Assembly: GCF_041320605.1 (NCBI RefSeq)
Contig: NZ_CP166679.1
Location: 1,302,001-1,366,000 of the forward strand
DNA: 64,000 nt
Direction: 5' to 3'
DNA from: Arenibacter antarcticus
GTDB lineage: Bacteria > Bacteroidota > Bacteroidia > Flavobacteriales > Flavobacteriaceae
In this document: positions 1 to 7,802 of the stretch, in pieces
Layout: each line of letters begins with the position of its first letter
Position numbering within the stretch: position 1 is the stretch's first letter
The notes under the pieces: generated by a model
What the model was told of the DNA's origin: nothing
Database searches by the model: none
The model's input: the letters and a program-made list of their open reading frames with translations, nothing else
Program-made: the position numbers and the translations under genes

Positions 1-1194
1 AAAAAAAAATCAGATGTGAATGGGCATCCTGTTTATTTACGTGTAACCAAAAATAGGCAATGTAAATATTATAAGACTCCTTATACGGCAACAGCGGACG
101 AATGGGTAGCTGTTAGTGAAAAATTTAATAAACGTAATTCCAATTATGTACAAAATAATCGACTGCTCATAAAATTTAAAGAAAGAGCATACAAAATTGT
201 TACCGAATTGGAAATTGAAAATCCTGACTATACATTACAAGATTTTGATAATCGATACAGAATTACCTTCAATCCTGTCAGTAACGATGTATTTGCCTTT
301 TTTGATGAGATTATTCAAGAAATGACCTTTGCCGGCCGTATAGGAAACGCTAAATCCTATAAAGACACAAAAACTTCAATTCAAATATTTTATAAAATAA
401 AGAAGCTCAAATTTAGGGATGTAAACCATACTTTTTTAAGTAAATATGATGCATTCCTTCGATCTAGAGGTGGCACGGATGGTGGTGTTGGTGTAAAAAT
501 GCGTGCCATAAGGGCATTGTTTAATAAAGCTATAGCACGTGGTGTAATCAAGGAAGGGCTATATCCATTTAAGACCTATAAGATATCCAGATTAAGAGGC
601 AAAGGTTTTAAACGTGCATTGGATTTTGAAGAGATTATGCGTATCATCAAATTAGATTTGTCTGACAATCCCCATTTAATCAATACCAGAAATTACTTTG
701 TTTTTAGCTTCTATACCAGAGGCATGAACTTTGCCGATATGATGTGCTTGGAATGGAGAGATGTTGAAGCTAGTGTCATCTATTACACTAGAGCGAAGAC
801 CAAAGGAAACTTCTCCATCGCCATTATGCCTCCAGTTCAAAAAATACTTGCCTATTACCGAGAACATGGTTATGGCAACAAATATGTATTTCCCTTGCTA
901 TTTCGTGAAGACTATACCCCCACCCAACTTGCCGATCGAAAACATAAAATGCTGGGCATATACAATATAGAGCTTAAGGAAGTGGCCAAACTATGCAATA
1001 TCACCAAAAATGTAAGCAGTTATGTTGCTCGCCATAGTTTTGCCAATTGCCTCAAACAAAAAGGTGTGGCTACAGATGTGATCAGTGAATCCCTGGGCCA
1101 CCAAAATCTGGGTGTTACCCAAGCATACTTGAAAGAATTAGATACGGAGATTGTGGATAAGGCGCTTGAAGTGCTATTACAACCACCAAGGTAA
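1..1194 (+). CDS. Tyrosine site-specific integrase (5' end cut by window)
   Basis: A phage-type tyrosine recombinase of the Bacteroidota class, likely to move the island that follows. The reading frame is open from base 1 (codons for KKKSD precede the GTG at 16), so the true start lies left of the window and GTG 16 is only an apparent start. The N-terminal part (KKSDVNGHPVYLRVTKNRQ) matches the arm-binding domain, followed by a SAM-like core-binding domain and the catalytic domain. Visible catalytic residues are Arg in FYTRGMN, Arg-His in YVARHSF, His in SLGHQN and Tyr in TQAYLKE. The first His of the usual HxxR box is replaced, as is common in this subfamily. It lies directly upstream of the first defence cassette, on the same strand. 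Confidence 0.93.
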   Translation, partial: KKKSDVNGHPVYLRVTKNRQCKYYKTPYTATADEWVAVSEKFNKRNSNYVQNNRLLIKFKERAYKIVTELEIENPDYTLQDFDNRYRITFNPVSNDVFAFFDEIIQEMTFAGRIGNAKSYKDTKTSIQIFYKIKKLKFRDVNHTFLSKYDAFLRSRGGTDGGVGVKMRAIRALFNKAIARGVIKEGLYPFKTYKISRLRGKGFKRALDFEEIMRIIKLDLSDNPHLINTRNYFVFSFYTRGMNFADMMCLEWRDVEASVIYYTRAKTKGNFSIAIMPPVQKILAYYREHGYGNKYVFPLLFREDYTPTQLADRKHKMLGIYNIELKEVAKLCNITKNVSSYVARHSFANCLKQKGVATDVISESLGHQNLGVTQAYLKELDTEIVDKALEVLLQPPR

Positions 1195-1198
1195 ATAA

Positions 1199-1330
1199 TC
1201 AGAATAAGTCTTCAGCAAATATTTTTTTCAGCTTATTTGATATAACATTAATTTGTTGTGCTACATTTCGTAGACCTTTTTCCCAAATTAAATCGTAAAG
1301 TATTTTTCTAGTAATTGCTTTTGTCTCCAT
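1199..1330 (-). pseudogene. 43-residue remnant of an HTH-like protein
   Basis: A short minus-strand reading frame starts METKAITRKILYDLIW and stops at 1199. It resembles the N-terminal segment (LTRxxLYDLVWxxPLxxxAKxxxVSxxxLxKI) found in several bacterial helix-turn-helix proteins, but it ends after 43 codons. Those proteins are normally much longer, so I read it as a truncated remnant near the integrase. The stop lies five bases past the integrase stop, so the two are convergent. It could instead be a genuine small regulator. Confidence 0.35.
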
Positions 1331-1699
1331 ATTCTATTCTTATTTTCAATTAATTAGATTTTTCATGTAACATGAAATTAGTTCAAAAATGAAAACGGGG
1401 TTAGTCAGGGAACAATGAGAGAGCAAATTTATTCTCGTAATTGTACAATGTGAATGCACAGTCTCAACTAACAAAAAAAATGCCATACAACGGTTATTTT
1501 CGATCTTTATCGATTAAGCACATACCAAATCTAATATTTGCTACCTTAGAAGGTTTATAACAAACTCTTGGTTGTAGTATTCCCCCCTCTATACATCCTC
1601 ATAAATATTATTTAATTAATAAGATTTATAGTACACTAAAATGTATACAAGTAGGTCCAGGTAAAATGGAAATATATGTGCCGGTACATATATCCGTAC
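1331..1699. other. Non-coding region between integrase and first cassette
   Basis: No convincing gene is seen. At 1672-1693 there is a 22-base near-perfect palindrome with arms ATATATGT and ACATATAT around GCCGGT. At 1482-1491 the sequence GCCATACAAC resembles the 3' core seen at the other cassette ends. The stretch from there to 1708 may be a cassette attachment element like the one at 3743-3879. Confidence 0.4.
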
Positions 1700-1714
1700 G
1701 TTACCTGCAAGGCT
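1700..1714 (+). repeat. 5' terminal repeat of CBASS cassette
   Basis: GTTACCTGCAAGGCT is the reverse complement, at 13 of 15 positions, of 3737-3751 just after the CBASS operon. The first nine bases match perfectly, then comes a two-base mismatch, then four more matches. The same geometry recurs around the phosphoesterase/HSP90 unit. Confidence 0.7.
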
Positions 1715-1745
1715 GAATAAACATTCGAACTAAAAACAAAATTTA

Positions 1746-2801
1746 ATGCAGAAAGATTACCAACAATTAATATCAAGTGTAAGAGGAAGAATTAACCCTG
1801 AAAATTTCGCATTAAAAAAAGCCTTTTCTGATGAATTATCAACGATTTCTTATAGCCAAGTTTTGATATATATTAGACTTGCAATGAAAGGTGTAGAACC
1901 AGAATATACTCAAAGAAGTAAAGATGCTGGAGAAAGAGTTAAAGAGCATTTAAGTAAAGAACTTGAGAACGTTACATTTAGATATCAAGGTTCTGTAATG
2001 ACCAATACCCATATAAAGGGTTATAGTGATATTGACCTATTGACAATTTCAGACAAATTTTATTCATATGATGCGAGTAATATACAGCAACTTTTAGCAA
2101 GTTCTGAAAGGAGGTCTAAATATTACCAATCCTCAATTGAAAAGTTAGAAAAAGAGGTAAACGCATCATCTTATTTGGGTAACTCAATACAGGATTTAAA
2201 AGATTTAAGAATTAAAAGCGAAAATGTTTTAAATGGAGTTTATAGTGTTTGTGATACATCGAAGCCTAAAGCAATTAAAATAAAAAATTTAAGTCTTAAC
2301 CGAGAAGTGGATACTGTAATAGCTAATTGGTATGATGATGTTTCCTCAATAATTAATAATAAAGGAGATTATAGAGGTATTCAAATATTTAACCAAGCAA
2401 CAAATTCAAAAGAAAATCCAGATTATCCATTTTTAAGTATTAAAAGAATTAACGAAAGAAGTTCGGAAACGAATGGTAGGTTAAAAAAAATGATACGTTT
2501 TTTAAAAAATAGTAAGGCTAATTCAAATCAAGATATAGACTTAAATAGTTTCGAAATTAATGCCATATGTTACGACATCCATCCATCCAAATACGAGAAC
2601 CTTTCTTTTTATGAATTAGTACCAGTAATTTATAATCAAATGAAAGAAATAGTAACAGATGACAACAAAGCAGATAGTCTTGTCTCTGTAGACGGAAGAG
2701 AATACATCTATAGATACAAGCAGTCTAGAAAGGATAATTTGAGAATATTACTTGCCGAAATAGAGGCGATTTTTGTTGATTTAAAAAAAACAATCGTATG
2801 A
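1746..2801 (+). CDS. CD-NTase cyclic nucleotide synthase of a CBASS system
   Basis: A cGAS/DncV-like nucleotidyltransferase (351 residues) that should make a cyclic dinucleotide alarm signal on phage infection. The catalytic signature is clear: GS at 82-83, SDID with D95 and D97, and a third acidic residue in REVDTVIANW at D189. Length and layout fit the CD-NTase fold with a helical C-terminal half. The stop overlaps the ATG of the next gene by four bases (ATGA), so the two are translationally coupled. The partner is a TIR-STING protein. From published work on bacterial STING operons, this predicts a CdnE-type enzyme making c-di-GMP. The product is inferred, not seen. The region is strongly AT-rich, consistent with transfer. 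Confidence 0.88.
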   Translation: MQKDYQQLISSVRGRINPENFALKKAFSDELSTISYSQVLIYIRLAMKGVEPEYTQRSKDAGERVKEHLSKELENVTFRYQGSVMTNTHIKGYSDIDLLTISDKFYSYDASNIQQLLASSERRSKYYQSSIEKLEKEVNASSYLGNSIQDLKDLRIKSENVLNGVYSVCDTSKPKAIKIKNLSLNREVDTVIANWYDDVSSIINNKGDYRGIQIFNQATNSKENPDYPFLSIKRINERSSETNGRLKKMIRFLKNSKANSNQDIDLNSFEINAICYDIHPSKYENLSFYELVPVIYNQMKEIVTDDNKADSLVSVDGREYIYRYKQSRKDNLRILLAEIEAIFVDLKKTIV

Positions 2802-3727
2802 TTAGACCTAAAATATTTATCGGCTCTTCAAAAGCAGGTTTAGAAGTAGCAGAAAAAGTTAAAACATATTTGTCTAGCATAGCAGACTGCTTTGTTTGGT
2901 CTGAACCAGATATTTGGGAACCTAACAAAAGTACTTTCGACAATCTAATTCGTATGGCGAATTACTTTGATTTTGGTGTCTTTGTTGCAACTGCTGATGA
3001 TTTGACAGAAACCAATGACCGATTAGTAATTGAACCAAGAGATAACGTCATTCTTGAAATGGCCTTATTTTTAGGAGCGATGGGTCATCATAAATCCTTT
3101 TTGTTAGTAGAGAATGGCATAAAATTACCAACAGATTTCAATGGAATTTATATGCCAAGATTTGATACAAATGATGATGTTTCAATAAAAGATGCTTGTG
3201 ATACGTATAAAGCAAAAATAGAAGAACATTATCAGTTAGGTCATTTAAGTTTATACCCAACAACAGCTTTAGCAATTGGCTATTATAAAAACTTTATATC
3301 CGATTTAGTTGAAAGTGTTCAAACCGCTAAAAAAATGACACTTGATGGAGTAGAATACACGGACTTTAAGCTTAAAGTTGTAATTCCATCTGACCTTAAA
3401 GGAATGATAAGGGAAAAGGCGCAGATATTTTATAAACGAAATGGATTTTCTGCTAATGCAATGGAAGCAAAATTTAGAAAACATCATTTATGGTTTCAAT
3501 TAGACAAAAAAAAGGCCCCAACTGCAATTATGTACGATATGCCGAGTACTTTAACTGGAATTGACGATGCTATAGAATTAATACTTCAAAAAAGCTATAA
3601 GGGAAGAACTAAAATTCAAGAGTTAATCGAGCAAAAAGAGCTGAACAATTTCAGAAGAGTATTACAAATGCAAATAGATAGTAGTCCATTTGCACAAGAA
3701 ACTGTCGAAATAATAGATGAATTTTAA
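2798..3727 (+). CDS. TIR-STING effector of CBASS
   Basis: A two-domain effector of 309 residues. Residues 1 to about 145 are a TIR-like nucleotide-binding domain (KIFIGSS at 5-11, RDNVILEMALF at 81-91 with the likely catalytic E87), the class that degrades NAD+. Residues about 150-309 match prokaryotic STING, with the signature TTALAIGYYKNF at 155-166. By analogy with the studied TIR-STING of Sphingobacterium, cyclic dinucleotide binding should drive filament formation and NAD+ loss, killing the infected cell. The gene overlaps the CD-NTase gene, making a minimal two-gene type I CBASS with no Cap2/Cap3 accessory genes nearby. No membrane segment is seen, which separates it from the TM-STING form. 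Confidence 0.88.
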   Translation: MIRPKIFIGSSKAGLEVAEKVKTYLSSIADCFVWSEPDIWEPNKSTFDNLIRMANYFDFGVFVATADDLTETNDRLVIEPRDNVILEMALFLGAMGHHKSFLLVENGIKLPTDFNGIYMPRFDTNDDVSIKDACDTYKAKIEEHYQLGHLSLYPTTALAIGYYKNFISDLVESVQTAKKMTLDGVEYTDFKLKVVIPSDLKGMIREKAQIFYKRNGFSANAMEAKFRKHHLWFQLDKKKAPTAIMYDMPSTLTGIDDAIELILQKSYKGRTKIQELIEQKELNNFRRVLQMQIDSSPFAQETVEIIDEF

Positions 3728-3742
3728 ATCCGCGAAAGCCCA

Positions 3743-3879
3743 GCAGGTAACAAAGATGAATATAAAAAATAGGCGAACAGTAATAAATTTAAGAGTTACG
3801 GGGCGTATCAAAGTTGGGGTTTAACCGAAAGTTTGGAGCTTCAAAATCGCCTACTTTTCATTTACTAACCGTTGGCAAC
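3743..3879 (+). repeat. attC-like cassette junction between CBASS and nuclease units
   Basis: A gene-free 137-base element between two defence units. It begins with GCAGGTAAC (3743-3751), the complement of the CBASS 5' core, and ends with GTTGGCAAC (3871-3879), the 5' core of the next unit. Between them, AAAATAGGCGA at 3766-3776 can pair with TCGCCTACTTTT at 3847-3858 with one odd base. Outer cores, inner arms and a variable centre follow the plan of an integron attC site. The core bases do not match canonical RYYYAAC/GTTRRRY exactly. Confidence 0.6.
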
Positions 3880-3895
3880 AGTATTAAGAAAATTT

Positions 3896-5203
3896 ATGAC
3901 TTTACAAGAAAGATTCTTAGAGTTAGAAAATCTCAAAACAGAATCCGATTCAGCGGTTGCTAGGAAAAGAGGTTTAGATTTTGAAAAATTGGTAAGAGAT
4001 CTGTTTTTTCACCACGGACTTCTTTCAATAATTAATAAAAATGGCTACCATACCTCAGACAATAAATCTGAGCAAATTGATGGAGTTGTAAATTTTGATG
4101 GAAAAATTTTCTTATTAGAAGCTAAATGGGCGAAAAAACTAGCGGCTTCATCATTATATGAGTTTATAGGAAAAATAGAGAATAAATTCCACGGTACTTT
4201 AGGAATATACATATCTTATAATAAGTTAAATGAAAACTTCCTCAACGCCCTTAGAAAAGGAAGAAAACAAAATGTCATAGTAATACACGGGGAAGATGTA
4301 AAACTACTTTTCAATGAAGCGGTTAATCTAAAAGAATTTCTAAAATATACTATCGAAAAACTTTCATTTGATAATATCCCTTACATATCAGTAAAAGAAT
4401 TTCAAGATATATCAAAAATTCTTCAGGAAAAAGAAATAAATATTAATGATGATAAAATAAATGGCTTTCTTAAAAAGTGCATAGTCACCAAGGAAACGGT
4501 AGAACCTTCAGATATTCAAATTGAACTTGAAAAACTAAACAAGGCTGAACAAGCCAAAGTGTTCAAAACACTTTTTAAAGTTGCACCAAAACTTTTAAAG
4601 TTGGCTTGGCCAGTCCCTAAATCGTATTTCAATACTGCTAGATATTTTAGAACATACGAACCAGACTTCTCAATTTCAATATTAAAAGATTTACCAGATA
4701 AATATTTTTCACAATATATATTTCTAAATCCAAAGATTTACCTTCTTAAATTTTTAGAAATTTTCATTAATAGATTTGACAAAATTGACCAAAGTGCTAG
4801 AGAAATTTTCTTTAATAAAATAGTTGATCTCTATAAAGTTGTTGATTTCGAAGGAGAAAATAATCTAACTGAAATATTTGAGCAATTTGAGGAATTATAT
4901 CCAAACGAAATAAAAAATGAGCTTCATAAATACTATATAGACTTTTATTACTCTTCAAATAGAGATGTTAGATTTCCCCAAAAGAATTTTGCAAAGGAAT
5001 TATTCGCTAGAAAAAAAATAGAAAGAAAAATTATAATTGAGTGGATAACAAAGAAAATTGAAAGTGATTTAATCTTATATGAATCCAAGAAAGATTTTAA
5101 TATAGATTATTTTGCCAATACATATAGAGATTTGGGAAAAATTTTAAATTTAGATTTAAGTGAATGGACCCAATTATTAGAAGAAATTCTCAAAGAAATT
5201 TAG
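3896..5203 (+). CDS. PD-(D/E)XK nuclease, putative stand-alone defence protein
   Basis: A 435-residue protein with an N-terminal Mrr/restriction-endonuclease-like domain. RGLDFEKLVRDLFFHHG, then QIDGVVNFDGKIFLLEAKW, give the D...ExK nuclease core with a supporting acidic residue upstream. The remaining 270 residues are predicted helical from their charge pattern, and I do not recognise them. The ATG at 3896 is preferred over an upstream in-frame TTG at 3872, because that TTG falls inside the cassette core repeat. The gene stands alone between two inverted terminal repeats, so if functional it is a single-gene unit. A role in cutting foreign or modified DNA is inferred from the domain and its neighbours. 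Confidence 0.75.
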   Translation: MTLQERFLELENLKTESDSAVARKRGLDFEKLVRDLFFHHGLLSIINKNGYHTSDNKSEQIDGVVNFDGKIFLLEAKWAKKLAASSLYEFIGKIENKFHGTLGIYISYNKLNENFLNALRKGRKQNVIVIHGEDVKLLFNEAVNLKEFLKYTIEKLSFDNIPYISVKEFQDISKILQEKEININDDKINGFLKKCIVTKETVEPSDIQIELEKLNKAEQAKVFKTLFKVAPKLLKLAWPVPKSYFNTARYFRTYEPDFSISILKDLPDKYFSQYIFLNPKIYLLKFLEIFINRFDKIDQSAREIFFNKIVDLYKVVDFEGENNLTEIFEQFEELYPNEIKNELHKYYIDFYYSSNRDVRFPQKNFAKELFARKKIERKIIIEWITKKIESDLILYESKKDFNIDYFANTYRDLGKILNLDLSEWTQLLEEILKEI

Positions 5204-5212
5204 ACAAAACAC

Positions 5213-5262
5213 CTATTGCCAATAACTAAGTATTCGGCCCGCCGATAGGCCAGGGCTGAATA
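5213..5262 (+). repeat. 3' terminal repeat of nuclease cassette plus hairpin
   Basis: CTATTGCCAAT (5213-5223) is the reverse complement of the 5' core at 3871-3881 at 9 of 11 positions. It is followed by a hairpin with arms TATTCGGCCC (5231-5240) and GGGCTGAATA (5253-5262), with one mismatch. The hairpin may be the left half of the next attC-like element or the end of the IS91-like element. I cannot tell which. Confidence 0.45.
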
Positions 5263-5494
5263 TCTTGTTGACGGATCCGGTCTCCCTCTATGGGGAAAGC
5301 CTTCTTTTTAGCGTTTTTTATGGAGTCGTATTTCGGCAGACTTGCCGTGCTTTTGTATTGACAATTGAACTTCGGCATTTTTCTAGTGACCTAAATCCAA
5401 CTTTTGCGCCAGTTTGGCGAACCGTCCTGTTTCTTTTTGGTTTAACATTTACCTTAAGGCATAGCGCTTCTGCCTCGCGGTTTGCAAGTAGTTC

Positions 5495-6625
5495 CTATGG
5501 TTGATTCGTAAACGTCAGCAATTCCTTCCAGCATTGGGGAGGTCCACGCCCGTCGAAGGTCATAACGGTGACCAATTTTCCCTTTTTGCAGATAGGACAC
5601 TTCCCTTTGAGCAATGGTGGCTTTTCCACTTTGAGTTTTAGCGGCTCTGTGGCCAGCATATCTTGAAGGGCGGGTAGCTTTTCTTTTTTCCAGCTACTGC
5701 TCAAGATACCGTAATGCCGTATCCGTGTAAAACCCTTGGGCAGAACATGCAGTGCAAATCGGCGTACAAATTCGTATGTGGAGAGTTTGAGCAGTTCCTT
5801 TTGGCCTCCTTTTTTGTAGTTCTTCATCTGGAAAGTTACCGTTCTGTTCGCCTTGTCCAATTGTTTGATCCGATAATTACTAATGGCTATCTTATGCGTA
5901 TACCTGCCTAGGTATTCCACTACATATTTTGGTGTATGGAACTGCTGTTTCGCATACACTACCCAATTTTTATCAAAGAGTTTATTGTAAGTTTCTTTTG
6001 GAACGGGCAGTTTTTTCTTACGTAGCAATGCGACATATTTTGCACGGAACACGACGCTCATCGATTTCACATTGAATAGGTACTTCCCCTTGTTTTTAGC
6101 TGGTTTCCATTTGCCGGATCTGTTCACTCCGCCACCGGGGACAATACAGTGCAAGTGGGGGTGCAGGCTCAGGTTTTGGCCCCATGTATGAAGGATGGCG
6201 ATCATACCCATCTGTGCGCCAAGGTATTTTGGGTTCGCACCGAATTGTACAAGGGTTGCCCAAGCCGCTTTGAACAGGCTCCCATAGATTATTTTCGGAT
6301 GGGATAGGGCATAAATATTCAGCTCTGCGGGCAGGGTAAACACCACATGGAAATAAGGCACACTCAGAAGTTCGCTTTCCCGCGCCCGTATCCACCCCTC
6401 CCTTTTATGTCCCTGACAGGTAGGACAATGACGATTCCTGCAACTGTTGTAACTGATGTGGAGTTTATGGCAGCAATCGCACTTATCTATATGTCCTCCC
6501 ATAGCAGGTGTCCGGCATCTACGAATAGCATGTAGGGTACGCCTATGCCAGCCTGTACATACGTGCGACGAAATCTGGTCCTGCTCCATCTCCAGCACAT
6601 CGGCTACCTTGAAGTGGCTGCGCAT
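5495..6625 (-). CDS. IS91-family HUH transposase
   Basis: A rolling-circle transposase of 376 residues. An N-terminal zinc-binding domain shows CDCCHKL and CRNRHCPTCQG cysteine clusters near residues 45-75. The HUH motif is HPHLHCIVPGGG near residue 160. The catalytic tyrosine region is YVVEYLGRYTHK near residue 235. A further CPICKKG pair sits near the C-terminus. Size and order match full-length IS91/IS801-type enzymes, so it is probably intact. Its ATG overlaps the stop of the upstream recombinase gene by one base (TAATG), indicating coupled translation. Confidence 0.93.
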   Translation of the reverse strand: MRSHFKVADVLEMEQDQISSHVCTGWHRRTLHAIRRCRTPAMGGHIDKCDCCHKLHISYNSCRNRHCPTCQGHKREGWIRARESELLSVPYFHVVFTLPAELNIYALSHPKIIYGSLFKAAWATLVQFGANPKYLGAQMGMIAILHTWGQNLSLHPHLHCIVPGGGVNRSGKWKPAKNKGKYLFNVKSMSVVFRAKYVALLRKKKLPVPKETYNKLFDKNWVVYAKQQFHTPKYVVEYLGRYTHKIAISNYRIKQLDKANRTVTFQMKNYKKGGQKELLKLSTYEFVRRFALHVLPKGFTRIRHYGILSSSWKKEKLPALQDMLATEPLKLKVEKPPLLKGKCPICKKGKLVTVMTFDGRGPPQCWKELLTFTNQP

Positions 6626-7528
6626 TATTCAAATAGCGTATCGAGCGGGCTGAACTTGTGCGAACTCCCAGTGTTTGCAACGTGTAGGTATACCAATGTT
6701 GTCTCGATAAAAGCATGTCCCAAAAGCTCTTTCAGGCTTATAATATTGAGACCTGCTTCCAGCAAATGCGTAGCGTAGGTGTGACGCAGGCAATGGGCGG
6801 TAATGGTCTTGTGGGTGTTTACCTTACTCCTGTTTTCTTTGATCACCCATTGTATCCCAGTGGTGGTAATGGGCCGTGGTGCCCCATTGTCGGTTACCTG
6901 ACTGTTGAAAAGGAAGGTTTTGGGAGATTCTGTTTCAATATATTTTTTTAGCCCTCGTGCCAAGTGTTTGCTAAGGGGCAGGTACCGATCTACTTTGCCC
7001 TTTTGCTTTTTCACAAAAACGGTCTGTCGGTCAAAATCGACATCGCAAAGGCGCAGTGCGCAGAGTTCGTAGCTCCTTAGACCACAACCGTAGAGCATCC
7101 CGAGTATCAAACGGTGTTTTAGGTATTTTGGCGTTTTTAGTAGGATCCGTACTTCGGCCTTGCTTAGCACTACGGGCAATTTATTCTGGCGCTTTATTTG
7201 CGGAAGCTTGACATGCCTTTCTTTTATTCCCAAGACCTTATAAATGGCACGAAGACCGAAAACGGTATGCTTAAAAAAGCTCTCAGACGGAGTCTTGTGC
7301 AAGTTCTTGCAATGAAAAAGATAATCATCGATCAACTCGGTAGAAAGCGCCTCCGGGCTTTGCTTGTAATGGAGGGCCAAATGTGCCAGGCACCGCGTGT
7401 AGTTGTTCAAGGTACTCTCGGCCTTGCCATTGATTGTGAAACTCTTTTGTAATTCCCTGCAAAGGTTTTCAAAGCCAGGAACTACATCGATAGCGGTCTC
7501 TACTATCGTTTTACTTTTTTTTATACAT
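6625..7528 (-). CDS. Tyrosine recombinase of IS91-like element, start out of frame at an A8 run
   Basis: A XerD-like recombinase with catalytic residues Arg in GCGLRSYELC, His-Leu-Arg-His in HCLRHTYATH, His in LLGHAF and Tyr in TLVYLHV. The continuous frame from TTG 7410 lacks most of the SAM-like DNA-binding domain. The missing segment (about 40 residues, including FENLCRELQKSFTINGKAE) is encoded upstream in the same frame but has no ATG. The only suitable ATG is at 7528, followed by TATAAAAAAAAGTAA: with eight A it stops at once, with seven A it reads MYKKSKTIVETAIDV and joins the recombinase frame. So either RNA polymerase slippage on A8 makes the full protein, or the run carries an indel. 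The gene is coupled to the transposase downstream. Confidence 0.8.
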
Positions 7529-7738
7529 AACAGTAAATTTTAAGTGTACTATAAATATAAGAAATGTTGTATTTTGCTCTGGAAAGGCTTCCGACCGGTA
7601 GGGAGGATTCGTTCAACAACGTATAACGCAAATGACAGGTTTAATAGAAAAGAACAAAATTACATCCATAATATACAAAATCGTTTAGCCGACAAATCCG
7701 CTTCCATAACTCCGCGGCACTTGTCCTTATAAGAGACC

Positions 7739-7752
7739 GTTAGCTGCAAGTC
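7739..7752 (+). repeat. 5' terminal repeat of phosphoesterase/HSP90 cassette
   Basis: GTTAGCTGCAAGTC is the reverse complement of 11609-11622 at 12 of 14 positions. The first nine bases are perfect, then the same two positions (10 and 11) are mismatched as in the CBASS cassette. The preceding bases 7615-7738 would be the right half of an attC-like element broken by the IS91-like insertion. Confidence 0.65.
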
Positions 7753-7802
7753 AAATAAAACCTTTAACAGTACATTGAAAAATGATGAATACACATTAAA
7801 AA

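Larger units (their letters stand above)
5263..7614 (-). mobile_element. IS91-like element with accessory tyrosine recombinase
   Basis: The element carries a two-gene minus-strand operon (recombinase then HUH transposase) with about 230 non-coding bases downstream of the transposase. IS91-class elements lack terminal inverted repeats and move by rolling circle, so the ends cannot be read from symmetry. The limits given are approximate: left at the hairpin ending at 5262, right at the GTTC near 7611-7614, where cassette-like sequence (AACAACGTATAACGC) resumes. Its GC content is visibly higher than that of the flanking defence genes. Confidence 0.7.

Noticed and set aside
1580-1600. Possible copy of the tRNA-Asn 3' end (CCCCCCTCT) near the integrase
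   Set aside because: Only a C/T-rich stretch matches. The conserved T-arm part (TTGGGCTCGAA) is absent, so it is not an attachment duplicate.
3743-3879. Calling the junction a true integron attC
   Set aside because: The cores do not fit RYYYAAC/GTTRRRY, and no integron-class integrase is visible, so only attC-like is claimed.
3872-3895. Upstream TTG start for the nuclease gene
   Set aside because: The TTG lies inside the cassette core repeat, and the ATG at 3896 gives a normal N-terminus.
5265-5504. 79-codon plus-strand reading frame in the IS91-like end
   Set aside because: It lies in the non-coding terminal part of the element, overlaps the end of the transposase gene and has no recognisable domain.
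7410-7528. TTG 7410 as the true start of the IS91 recombinase
   Set aside because: It would remove most of the SAM-like domain, which is encoded in frame just upstream.
5200-7640. Exact ends of the IS91-like element
   Set aside because: IS91-class elements have no terminal inverted repeats. Candidate tetranucleotides occur by chance, so only approximate limits are given.
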